Position numbers and translations under genes: made by a program. Positions 10,721 through 21,134 of a stretch of 64,000 nt of DNA are shown in pieces. The notes beneath the pieces were generated by a model. That model saw only the letters and a program-made list of their open reading frames with translations. It was not told where the DNA came from and did no database searches. The stretch covers positions 34,747,501 through 34,811,500 of the forward strand of contig CM060895.1 of assembly GCA_030762935.1 (NCBI GenBank), written 5' to 3'. The stretch's first letter is position 1; the number at the start of each line of letters is the position of its first letter. This stretch comes from Hymenopus coronatus. Its lineage: Eukaryota; Arthropoda; Insecta; Mantodea; Hymenopodidae.

Positions 10721-12744
10721 CTACACACGACTGGTGTGAAAGAAACAATTCACAAAGGCCTTGTCTATTGTCTACCGAGTAGACCAGACTAGGCAGCGGT
10801 CCCTCGGCTGGCGGACGACAGACCGGGCAGCCGTCACACATTTTCTGGTTTGCAGTAGTTATACGAGATTGTCAACATTGTACAGCTTCTTCGCCCCCCC
10901 CCATGACATTTTTATTCGTTTTTGTTTTTTTAATTATTCTGTACCTACATTACTTTAGCCGAATAAAATACTTTAAAATTATTTTTATAGAGAAATCTGC
11001 TCTTGAAACGAAAATTATTCTGAATACATCACAAAGGTATTGGAACATTATAATTTACTTTTGCAGCACAAGCAGGAATACTAGGAATAGTCCTAAAAAG
11101 CTTATTTATAAAAAATTAGATCAACTTTGCCCTTAAGTAGAAACAATTTTGTTGAAAGTACAATAACATGTTTATGTTTTTAAAATAATATTCAATTTTA
11201 GTTTTAACATTTTTTTTTTTCATTTCCATGAATGCGAGGTCGCATCTGTAACAATGTTGCGAATCACTCTTGAAAACCTTACCGCATTACTCTATTCTTC
11301 CAATGTCAAAGAAATGCTGCTAAGAGGAGCTTTATGCATCTCGAAGACAGCTTGGAAAATACCTAATGTGGTGTCACTACTTAGAACCGTGAAAATTTAA
11401 GAATGGCTTTTGAAAATCCCGGTTTACAGTTGAAGTGTTTCGGAAAAAACATATAAGAATTAATACTCAAATAATTCATATGTAAATGCGGTATCCGATT
11501 CTCTTGTTTTCTTTAACAAAACTGCCATATTCTTTCCGTGCTCAAATTTTAAAGAGTTGAAAGTTTTAAATCACCCCATATCTCTGTGGTCAAAGCTTAT
11601 GTCGTATTCATGTTACATTGAAAGGATTTAATAATATGCATATTTATAAAGCAAATATGCAACGAAGAACGTGGAGGGAAGGAATATCCTGAGAGCCCTT
11701 TAACCTTACCGTGCAACCTGGCACAAGTAATTCGTACATATTAATTAATGGTCTACGACTGTGTTTAAAAAAATCACGTTATCAAGCGAGAAACGGCGGA
11801 GTAAAAAACGTCGAATCGCAGTCACGACATTCAAATGTCTTTGTTAAAAATCAACACAGCACGTATTCTATTCAAAGCTACAACCAACAGATGGTACAAC
11901 TTTGAAAATCGAATTAAATTCTGCTTTTACATCTGGACATGGGAATTTTCCGCATGAGGTGCAACTCCATTCAACATTCTGTCATCATTTAGCAGTTTTA
12001 CGTATGTCTGTCTCTTTATTGCGATTCCAACAAAGGTGAACAATGAATAAAATGTGTACCTTTTGCCAGGCAGTAATCCACACCGTGTTTATTGTACGGC
12101 TTAGGCAAATGTCCTTTGTTTTATGGAACATATATTGGGCTCATTAAAAGAAGTGAAAAGTACGATTGCAAAGGTGCACCCATGATGACGAGCAAGTATT
12201 TCAACCAATGTAAACCAATTGCTCAATTACCCTCACTGCGTATGAGTAAAACTGAAATATATAGATAAAAAAATCCGGCTTTCTTTTCTTCAAAAATTCA
12301 AACAGTTTTCACCGAGTAAATGCAACTTATTCTATTTCTAATTATGTTCTTGGATACACTAACATGACGAGAGAAAATTTGCGTGCGTGCGCGGTGAAGT
12401 GGTAACCTCGGAAAGCACTACCTAGTTGTGTTAGTTCTTTCATCATTAAAAAAATTCTTCCTATAGAATTCATACACGATGTACGTATGTTAGAAGGCAA
12501 CTTCTCCCAAGGCCTACTCAACACAAGAGTAGCTGTACAACGTAACACCGTTACATAAACAAAATATTTTGACATTATCTTCTATTCAATGCAATACCGT
12601 ATAATTTAACATTTTCAATCACCGTTCAAAGATCTTTCCTAACTCTGTTAACTTCTACAGCATAAAATAAACATAATGTTCCTGAATAACTTAAGTATGT
12701 ATTAAGGGGAACCGTGAAGTACAATGGTAATACTTTCAAACACT
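10721..12744. other. unassigned 2 kb
   Basis: No gene, transposase motif or named repeat was recognised. Composition is AT-rich, with short poly-T and poly-C runs only. Confidence 0.4.
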
Positions 12745-12860
12745 TTTAAGACTTCCCTATCCTATGATAGGGTAGAGGAAGTATTGTATTACACTTAAAC
12801 ATTTTTCTTGAAAATCTTCGCTATCGCAACTTGCATACCCAATTCGGCGATTTTTTATTT
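12745..12860 (+). repeat. degenerate HHR head
   Basis: Cttccctatcctatgatagg with return gggtagaggaagtattg keeps the head hairpin and the GTATTGTATT that follows it. The CCACCCAAAAATTCG block is eroded. The segment tgaaaatcttcgctatcgca after it matches HHR body in the other orientation, so this is a rearranged scrap. Confidence 0.5.
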
Positions 12861-12958
12861 ATTTTCTGTGTGAACATCACAGGTTTCTCCAATTAATGTT
12901 CATTTAAAAGAAAAATCATTCTAGTTATAAAATTCAGTAAAAAAAAAAAAAAAATAAA

Positions 12959-13644
12959 ACGATGTGTTCCTTCCACAGTACTTTCTCCATCTGTTCCGCA
13001 AACAAACTTTTCTTGCAAAACATTATTCGTTTATTTTCATCACGCTCGTCGAGACAAATATTAGCAGAATTGGTCTTATTACTCCATTCTTTGTAAGTAG
13101 AAGGGGAATAAGGCAATACACCAGACTAAAGCGACAGTCAATTTCTTTAAAAACAGGTCGCTGTGTGAAATAATTGAAATTCTGTTCTCCTTGCTTGCCA
13201 GGAGTAAACAAACGACAGACGAAATAGCTTAAAATTTAAACCAATAACACGAAATATATCGGAAACAGTAACTCTACAACAAAACTGTACATAGCATAAA
13301 TTGTATGCTTTAACGAGAGCTACATTTTTGGGCAGTAAGTTTTTCTTTATTTCTTACGGACTAAGAGTTACGTAAATGTAAGCAAAATTCATTCAGAAGC
13401 TATTCCCAGAAAATTCAAGATATGCCTACATTTCATTTAGGATGTAAATATCTTTAATGTATGGTATTTAATAATCGTTATAGCCAGTTTAGAGAAAAAC
13501 AAATTTTCAAAAAAATGTCCACATAAAGGGTAGTTTGGGGAGTGGGGATTTTCTTGAAAATCGTCGTGTCGCATCCTTGAAAGATACTAAACTTAAATGC
13601 CAAGTTAGGTATTTTACGGTACTTTAGTTTTTGTGCTACACTCT

Positions 13645-13698
<54 letters not shown>

Positions 13699-13850
13699 AC
13701 GCGCGGAGATTTTTCTAAAAATACTTTTTCCGGACTCAGGGGACCTAGAAACATATATTTCCGGCGAAATCTCGACATCGAATATTTGGGTGGAATACAA
13801 TACCTTTTTATCTACTCTGTACCTTTTACATACGTTCTAAAGGACGTAAA
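12959..13850 (-). repeat. HHR, near full-length, with (CA)n
   Basis: On the plus strand it reads tail to head: gatgtgttccttccacagta, tttctccatctgttccgcaa, the ATTAGCAGAA block, GGTCTTATTACTC, and the body. Then come the tggtattt/aataccaa region, a (CA)n tract (13646-13696), and a head ending near 13850. The head hairpin is weakened. Closest relatives by tail sequence (TGTTCCGCAAACAAAC) are the copies at 14762 and 59765. Confidence 0.85.
13646..13696. repeat. (CA)n microsatellite inside HHR
   Basis: About 25 CA units, at the same point of HHR as the tracts at 15543, 40655, 51391 and 61658. Confidence 0.97.
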
Positions 13851-13939
13851 ATATTAAGAACTGAAATACTATTATTGTCAATAAGTTATCCAGAACAGGG
13901 CAAATTGGTTGCTTTGAAAATGGTGTTCACATGCGCGGG

Positions 13940-14085
13940 CACAGTTTTCTCTACAATAATGCCTTTTTTGGATTCAAGGGATCTAAAAATATGCATTTCC
14001 AGTTAAATTTCTGATTAGGTTTTTTTAGCTGGAACGGAATTCCTTCTCTACCTACTATGTATGTGGCAGAGAAAGTAAAATAAAG
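13940..14085 (-). repeat. extra HHR head unit
   Basis: Plus strand: gccttttttggattcaaggg, atgcatttccagttaaattt, then a hairpin ctctacctactatgtatgtg returning agagaaagtaaaa. It is a head without body, located just beyond the head of the 12959-13850 copy and in the same orientation. Confidence 0.75.
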
Positions 14086-14761
14086 GTGGCTCTATCTGAA
14101 ATTCGGTCACAGAGTAGAGAAAACAAATTTTCTTCTAGTCAATTTAAAAAAAACCCAAAGTTCCTATAAAAATTGCTCAAATGTACAATATATTCGTGCC
14201 AGCATCCGACTTCTAACTCAGCGCTTCATGCAATAGCAGCATTGAACCTGGAGCGGAATTGCAAACATAAAGCAGAATTAACGGATTAGGAGAGAAAATA
14301 TAGCGGACGTAAATTTACCTGCACAACAAATCAATTATAATTACGCCTACGGTTATGCAAATATATCACCAAGGCGGGCATTTAATTAGTGCATACATTT
14401 AAACCCATTTTCACACAACATCGTTACCACATCCGCAATCAGCGCCTAACAATTCTCCCACTCGTCGTTTCCCAATTTTCACTGCGGTTAATTTGTTCAA
14501 AAGTATTTCATTTTAACTGCTCTAAATGTGGTCACTTCAAGGCGAGCATAATTCTGCCATATTTAGTACACCCCTCTCATAAGCAGTTACGCTTTTAGGA
14601 AATCATATGGCAAAATATAAATTTCATGTTAATGAGACATTTAAGCTCTTAGAACATCCTATAATTGCAAGCGTTTTGTCTATCACATTAGTATTTATTT
14701 AAAATTAGTTAACATCTATTATAAATGTTCATACGCCTGTTTCAGTTCTTCTAATTAAAAT
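14086..14761. other. unassigned
   Basis: No recognised feature. Confidence 0.4.
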
Positions 14762-15541
14762 CGGATGTGTTCCACACTTTCTCTATCTGTTCTGCAAACT
14801 AAATATTCTTACAGAAGATTATTCTATTATCTATATCATGCTAATTGAGATAGTACCAGAAATGGTCTTATTACTTAGTTTCTTATAAATAGAAGGGCGA
14901 TAAGAAAATACACTAAGCAAGAGCGAGATTGAAATTTTGTAAAAGCAAACACTACGCGATTGTCATTGAAATTCGGTCCTCTTTCTATGGGCAGAAGGAA
15001 AAAAAAAAGTTATATGAAATGGAAATGGGTTTCCATTTGAGAAGGTTGAACTATCTTAAAATTAACAGGGAAACACACTGAAATGGTTTGCTTAAAAAAA
15101 ATAAAAAATAATAAAAAAAAACTTTAAAAAAAACTGTACAGCTATGATGTAAATAGTGTTTTAACGAGATAATTTGTTTTGTGTAGTACGTCTCTCTCTC
15201 CTTCCCCCACTCCCTCTCAATCTCTCTCTCCCCCAACCCCTCGCCCACTTCTCTCTAAAGGTAATTGAGAATGAAGAGGACTTCAGGGCTATTCCCAAGA
15301 AATTCAAGATATACATTTTATTTGGCATGTAAATATCTTTGATATATGGCAATTTAGTCAAAATCGTTAGCCATTTTTAGAAAATCTAAAATTTCGAAAA
15401 ATGTTCTATGTAAGAGTAGTTTGGGGTAGGGCATTTTCCTGAAAATCTTCCGCATCGCTAGCTTGGAAGATACTCAACTTAATTACCAAGTTTGGTATTT
15501 TACTGACTTCGTTTTTGAGTTATCGTGTCCATAGAAACACT

Positions 15542-15585
<44 letters not shown>

Positions 15586-15725
15586 GACTTTTTTCTGAAA
15601 ATAGTTTTTTCGGATACAGGGGACCCTAAAACATATATTTCCGGTGAAATCTCGGTTTCGAATTTTTTGGTGGAGTGCAATACCTCTATACACTATGTTA
15701 CATAGTACGTATAGAGAAAGTAAAA
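14762..15725 (-). repeat. HHR, full-length, with (CA)n
   Basis: Tail gatgtgttcc at the left, then ACTTTCTCTATCTGTTCTGC, the TGCTAATTGAGATA block, and a poly-purine expansion near 15060-15250. Next are the CAAGATATACATTTTATTTG block, the palindrome taccaagtttggtatt (about 15484), the (CA)n run at 15543-15583, and the head ending tacgtatagagaaagta near 15722. It is longer than most copies because of A- and TC-rich expansions in the body. Confidence 0.87.
15543..15583. repeat. (CA)n microsatellite inside HHR
   Basis: About 20 units at the standard HHR microsatellite point. Confidence 0.97.
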
Positions 15726-15727
15726 AT

Positions 15728-15836
15728 GCTTTTTTGTTTAATTTCCAGTGTAACCTCTGTATCGAACTTTGGGTGGAATACAATAGCTTCACTACCTATT
15801 GTGTGCTCTGTACATACGTGCTAGAGAAAACAAAAG
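15728..15836 (-). repeat. extra HHR head unit
   Basis: A second head follows directly: gtaacctctgtatcgaactt, tgggtggaatacaatagc, and a return arm tacgtgctagagaaaac. Same orientation as the full copy beside it. Confidence 0.75.
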
Positions 15837-15949
15837 CAATTTATTTTATTGTTCAGAAGAACTCTCTTTTCGAAGTCACTAATGCGTTTTAATTTCTATG
15901 ATATACCTATAGCGATGAAGTGTTGCATTCAACCTATGTGCCGAGATTT

Positions 15950-16150
15950 TATCAGAATGCATGTGAGATTTGTCGTGGACAAAGCGGCGCAGGGGCGGCT
16001 TTTCTCCGCTTTTCCCCGCCACTCCACCGGTGCTCCATCTTCATTCCATGCATCATCAGCGACATCGCCTGTGGTGCTACAAGTAGTAAAAGCAGGACTT
16101 AGACACTATCAAAAGCACCTGCCTCATTGCTTCCCCATAGATCCCTATTG
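15950..16150 (+). repeat. SINE-like repeat, family F
   Basis: It carries GTGAGATTTGTCGTGGACAA, GCGGCTTTTCTCCGC and CCACTCCACCGGTGCTCCAT, the same block as the minus-strand copy at 6799 and the copies at 36838 and 38440. The tRNA-like head is not recognisable. Confidence 0.7.
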
Positions 16151-16199
16151 AACGGAAAAAAAAAGAAGTTTAAAGCTCTGCTGACTTTAGGTCTGTGTT

Positions 16200-16530
16200 A
16201 AACTGAACAATCAACTTGCCTGGTAGTATAGCAGCCCACACCGAGGTTACAAGTATCTGCGAGGAAGACCGTGCTAAAGTTAACTTACAAGGTTTATTTA
16301 ATGAAAAAAGTATCGGCCAAAGGTAAGCTTCATTTTATCCCCCCCCCCAGCGATGGGGTATCCAAGAAATAAAGAAAAAAATGAAGAAATAAGGGGGGGA
16401 TAGAGATACAAATTGCTCATTTGTGTAATTCTCTCGTCAAATTTAGGTTTATGGGACATTTGTGTTTTTATTTTCGATCTACTTTCACTACAAAATTCCG
16501 GATTACTGTAACTTCACTGTGACAATGGCC
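16200..16530 (+). repeat. dispersed repeat E, unsplit copy
   Basis: This continuous copy matches both flanks of the HHR at 8535-9213. Its continuous reading through taagcttcattttatccccc shows what the site looks like without HHR. It is the reference for the HHR ends given here. Confidence 0.75.
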
Positions 16531-16899
16531 CCTAATAAGCGCTTAAGCCCCCGAACTCATTTATGCATAATTTCACCTACGTGTTTTGCATTTAATTCAC
16601 CACGGTGCTATAAGAAACGTCTGGTTAATGAAGTCCTACGAGGTGACTCTGAAAACTCCAACCTTTATTCCAGATCGTTACTTATAAACCTACCACAACA
16701 TTTTACAATATATTCATTTCCAGCAGCTACAAAATTCTATTGCCATTTGTTCTTATACATACTTCCTAAAATATATATTTTAGGTGGCGGAGGTTGAAGT
16801 AATGAAAAACTCATTGGGTTGAAAATCGAAGGCAGCAGAATAGGTTCGCCAATATTGGGAAATGCTAGTGGGAGAGGTTGCTATTTTAAGCTGATAAGC
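16531..16899. other. unassigned
   Basis: A 111-codon plus-strand frame starts in repeat E and runs to 16797. It shows no domain and I treat it as chance. Confidence 0.35.
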
Positions 16900-17089
16900 C
16901 TTTTGCCCGCTAGGACTGGCGCGAAGACTGGAATCGATCCCAAGTCAAGTTCTGCTATGAAGCAGAAGCTGCAACCCAAATTCTGTGAAGCATTCCACTG
17001 CCCGAGGAAATTTCGTGGAATTTGACATTCATGAGATGGGGTCAATACCGCTTTATTACACCCCAATAAAATAATAAAAAAAAAAAAAA
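16900..17089 (+). repeat. possible retroposed transcript end or SINE with poly-A
   Basis: The block ends AATAAAATAATA followed by a run of 14 A at about 17076-17089. AATAAAA lies 15 bp before the A-run, as at a polyadenylated transcript end. Upstream, GGAATCGATCCCAAG resembles a B box. Either a SINE or a fragment of a reverse-transcribed mRNA would look like this. No target duplication was found. Confidence 0.4.
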
Positions 17090-17162
17090 ATACTAAACAA
17101 TGACTAGTGGGTGAAAATTGTCCATAATCTGTAGCGCTTATTTCAACATTAATCTTATTTAC

Positions 17163-17164
<2 letters not shown>

Positions 17165-17222
<58 letters not shown>
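17165..17222. repeat. (TA)n microsatellite
   Basis: About 28 TA units, not associated with an HHR. Confidence 0.97.
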
Positions 17223-17223
<1 letters not shown>

Positions 17224-17414
17224 ATCGGAAACAGTTGTTGAAATGGGCTTTCCTGAACTTATATTTTTCCCTCCACTCTGCATCACTCATGCCACGGACC
17301 GTTTCTTAAAGAGCTTTTATTTTTATTTATTTAGGAGAATTCAAAAATGCAATATATAAATTGGGGGTGTAGAGTGCAATACTTGAAATACCTGCTTATA
17401 TAAGAGCTAAAGAA

Positions 17415-18296
17415 AGAAACATATTACGTTTCCATTTCACATGGCTTTTTCAATATATTCTTGAACAAACTGAACTTGCAAAAGTTTGTTGTTGTTTTTT
17501 ATCCATTTCATGCGTATCAAGATAAAACATTAGCACAAATGGTCTTATTACTCCATTTCCTTATAAGTAGAAGGGAAATAAGGGAATGTACAAGGCTAAA
17601 GCCATAGTGAAATACTTGAAAGCTGGTCGCTAGTATTAAAATTGAAATTCGGTTCTCATTCCATGGGTAGAAATAAAACAGAAGAGATGAAAACGAATAG
17701 AACTTCCCGTTTTAGAAAATTTGAAGTGTTTTAAAATTGAAACCAATAACAAGGAATATCTCGGAAATGGTAACTCCACAAAAAGCGTAAATACAAATTG
17801 TTTGTTTTAGCCAGATCAGCATTTTTTGTACAGCAAGGTCTTTTCTATGTATTTTTTTACAGCTTACGAAGTAAGCAAGAACCATCCATGAAGAGGTCTA
17901 CGGAGGTTAATCCCAGAACATTCAAGACATACATTTTGTCATGTAAATGCATTTAATTCACGGCATTTTAATCAAAATCCTTTGAGACATTTTTGAGAAA
18001 CACTAAATTTTCTAATTTTTCCATGTAAAGAGTAGTTTGGGATGGGGGATTTTTTTGAAAAACCGTGTCGCATCCTAGGAAGATATTAAACTTAAATACC
18101 AAGTTTGGTTAAGTAAAGAACTTTTTTCGTTTATGAGCTATGCTGATCAGACATACACACACGCACGCGCGGACCTTTTTCTAAAATTACTTTTCTGGGA
18201 CCTCAAAACATGTATTTCTGGTGAAATCTCGGTATCAATATTTTTGGATAGAATGCAATTTCCTCTCCTTACTATACCTAGTAGAGAGGGTACACG
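17415..18296 (-). repeat. HHR, near full-length
   Basis: Tail (gtttccatttcacatggc), the CAAGATAAAACATTAGCACA block, ACTCCATTTCCTTATAAGTA, the CGAAGTAAG region, the palindrome segment taccaagtttggtt, a short CA/CG tract near 18160-18175, and a head ending ctagtagagagggta. The tail hairpin has lost one arm. Confidence 0.83.
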
Positions 18297-18868
18297 TTCA
18301 AGATAAAATTTGCTATGACACGACCCTCAAGGTAAAATGTAAAAATTATTTCTGCCTGAAGTGAACACGCCGCTCAAAAATAAAACACCCTCGAGGTCGA
18401 CCTTGAAGAACCAATAGATTACTTTCAGCCCTTGGCTGCTTGATTATGCTCGGTTGACGACATAAAAGGGAAAGCAATCCAACTTAAAAGCGATGCAGAT
18501 ACTCCACGAACCAAGTTCTGACGCAGGACTGTTCGGAGGATGCGCAATGTGGAAGCCGTGATATAGCCTTTAGGGTATGACATTGATTTGCCGGTACGCG
18601 CGCTGAGGGGGTGTGAGATACCTCGGACGTGCGCGCTTCGTTCGGTGAAAGCAATTCTCTACTTCATCCATTTGAATTAACGTCCCGTAGGCTGCTGAGA
18701 TCTTCAACACTAGCATTCGCATAGGAATCAAGAGACGTCTATAGATATTCGATCGTCTTTATGATAAAAAGGGTTTTACTTTCTTTTCTCAGGCTCGATA
18801 ACATCCAATAGCATCTAGAAGTCTTTCTTTCTCTTCTTTGTAGTGTTTGAACGGCCGGTTTTACTATA
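18297..18868. other. unassigned
   Basis: No recognised feature. It ends at TA (18867-18868), which borders the transposon beginning CAGGGTG. Confidence 0.4.
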
Positions 18869-20285
18869 CAGGGTGTATCTGATATTTCGGAGATACCCTC
18901 CCAATACCAAAACGGTAAAAAAACATATAAACATGGCCTGAAACTTGTTTGTTGGAGTTATTAAAAGATATGCCCCTTCGCTAACACCAATGTTATAATC
19001 AACGATTTATAACTTGGCCCTCTGCAGATCAGTGACAGTCACGTCATTGTAGGTATGTGACAGCCAATTTCCGTCGATACCGCAAACATCCCTCCTATAA
19101 TCTCAGCATAACCTAACACACTGCCGACGGATTCATTTATACTGCTGCCACATGATGTTTTAGCAGTCCCAAAGGACAAATTATGATACAGCGAATTACT
19201 TAAATTAAAGGACTCAGAAGTATTCTGCGAGTGAAATCGATGAGCATTACATGTATATCCTTGCAGATAGGGAACGCAACACAAGCAGTGAACTTTCTGC
19301 AGAGAGGTACCCGACAGGAAGTTCACGGACATTCTCACGAATTCACCAAGAAAGGCTCCTCATTTAAGAGAAGTATTTCATATAATGGGAGACACAAAAG
19401 AAGCATGAAGCACTGCCCGTGAAAACGATTTCGTGATGTGGACGCAAACATCAGATAGTTCAAAACCCATTATAGTAGAGGAAGGCGTTAGCTACATGCC
19501 TATCTGGAGAATTTTGCACGAAAATCATCCATACCCATATCCCTTCCGGGATTAAATGTGGTCGAGTCAAAAAGAACTTTCTGCCACGTCACAGAACTGT
19601 ACTAGGCTTATGAAGTTCTTAGGACGCACCTTATTCGCTGATGAATCTGGGTTTGCTCGTGATGTCCACCTTCAATTGTCATAATACTCTTCACTGGACC
19701 TATTAACAGAAGTTCTGCTTAAACATTTGAGGTGAATTCATTCATGATCATTGATCACCTTATTGGTCCCTGTTTTTTTTTTTTTCTTTGCGCCTAAATG
19801 CAGATATTTATCTACGGTTTCTCATAAATGAGCAGCATCATGATGGACCTCCTAGACGTCATCCAAAGGATATTTTTAAATGATGGTGCGTCAGCTCAAT
19901 TAAGCCGAGAGTTCCTAATGATGAATTTCCACATTGATTGATCGAGATTTCATTGCATGGCCTGCTCGATTTCCTGATTTGAATTTAATGGATTTCTTTG
20001 CTGAGGCGTTTGAATTCCATGAGTTATTCGACTGCTGTTACGGATATTGACACACCAGAGCATATCCACACACCATTTGACTAAATACGAAACATTTCAG
20101 GAATTTGCTATAGAGTACGCGATAGTATGCAACGCAAGTTTGCGGCGTGCATTGAAGCAGGAGGTAGCCACTTAGAGCAATTTCTGTAACATTCCTTTTT
20201 TTTGGTTTGTAACTAAGCACTAAATGATTTACAGACCCATGTTCATACGATTAGTGCTTTCTCTTTTCTTTGTATGGTCAAGTGA
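18869..20285 (+). mobile_element. Tc1/mariner-superfamily element, 3' end lost
   Basis: The left end reads TA then CAGGGTGTATCTGATATTTC, a terminus of the kind seen on many insect Tc1/mariner elements. A decayed transposase follows on the plus strand. The expected right terminus (a reverse complement of CAGGGTG) is not found. The element dissolves into an (AAT)n tract at about 20285. Confidence 0.75.
19228..20190 (+). pseudogene. Tc1/mariner-type DDE transposase, broken
   Basis: Decayed transposase readable in patches on the plus strand. Near 19243-19370 is an N-terminal region (MYILADRERN, then RYPTGSSRTFSRIHQERL). Near 19500-19530, WRILHENHPYPYPF fits the region before the catalytic core in this group. 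The first catalytic motif is LFADESGFARD (about 19630-19660), the second is the LNDGASAQL region (about 19878-19905), and the third is WPARFPDLNLMDFF (about 19955-20000). The C-terminus MQRKFAACIEAGGSHLEQFL (about 20125-20188, then stop) is very typical. Several stops and frame changes separate the patches. It is distinct from the mariner at 288 and from the relic at 33936. Confidence 0.82.
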
Positions 20286-20290
20286 TTTTA

Positions 20291-20291
20291 A

Positions 20292-20325
<34 letters not shown>
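20291..20325. repeat. (AAT)n microsatellite
   Basis: About 11 units, at the point where the preceding transposon loses its 3' end and just before an HHR head. Confidence 0.95.
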
Positions 20326-20379
20326 TAGAATTTCTTGTATTATTAAGTGGAAATATATCTAATTCATATTTTATGCTAT

Positions 20380-21035
20380 TACTTTCTCTAGTATGTATGT
20401 ATAATGAACTTAGGTAGAGAAGGTATTTAATTCGACCAATTCGAAACCGAGATTTCACTGGACATATGTTTTGAAATACCCTGAATCCAATAAAATAATT
20501 AGAAACAAGTCTGTGTGTATGTGTCCATGTCTGTGACAACATAACTAAACAAAAGTCCATTGAATATTTAAGTACCTAGATTTGGTATCTCCCAAGGATG
20601 CGACATGAAGATTTTCAAGAGAATTCCCTCACCACAAACTATCCTTTATTCCAACGCTTTTGATTAAAATGCCATATATTAAATATATTTACATGACATA
20701 TAAAATGTACATCTTGAATTTCTTGGGAATATCCTCTGAAATCCTCTTCGTTCTGAAAGACATTTGCATAATGGTAAACTATAAGAGATAGACAAAAACT
20801 TACTACACAAAAAATGTAGTTCTCCCCAAAACACAAAATATTATGTTTTTACATTTTTATTCTGGAGCTATCCGTTTCTGAGATATTCGTTGCTATTGGT
20901 TTCAATTTAAAAATTCCTCAACAGGAAATCGTCTTTATCGCATAGCGACAGCTTTTAAAAATTTGACTATTGATTTAGCCTAACGTATTTCAATTCCCTT
21001 CTACTTATAAGGAACTAACTAATAAGAGTAATAAG
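20380..21035 (+). repeat. HHR, tail missing
   Basis: Head ttactttctctagtatgtat with return gtagagaagg, then CGAAACCGAGATTTCACTGG, a short GTGTATGTGTCC tract, and body to TTCTACTTATAAGGAACTAA near 21020. The last ~110 bp, including the TAGAGAAAGT tail, is absent. The piggyBac element starts about 100 bp further on. Confidence 0.83.
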
Positions 21036-21134
21036 ACAAAATAATAGATGGCAGGGTAACCAGCAGAATCGCGTTATGTCTACATCGAACTAAAAATGTA
21101 CGACGTTACAACCCTAGAAATATGTATGATTTAA

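Noticed and set aside
13478..13840. Frames encoding runs of Cys-Val or His-Thr (also near 15483, 30617, 40495, 51210)
   Set aside because: These are translations of (CA)n/(TG)n tracts, not low-complexity proteins.
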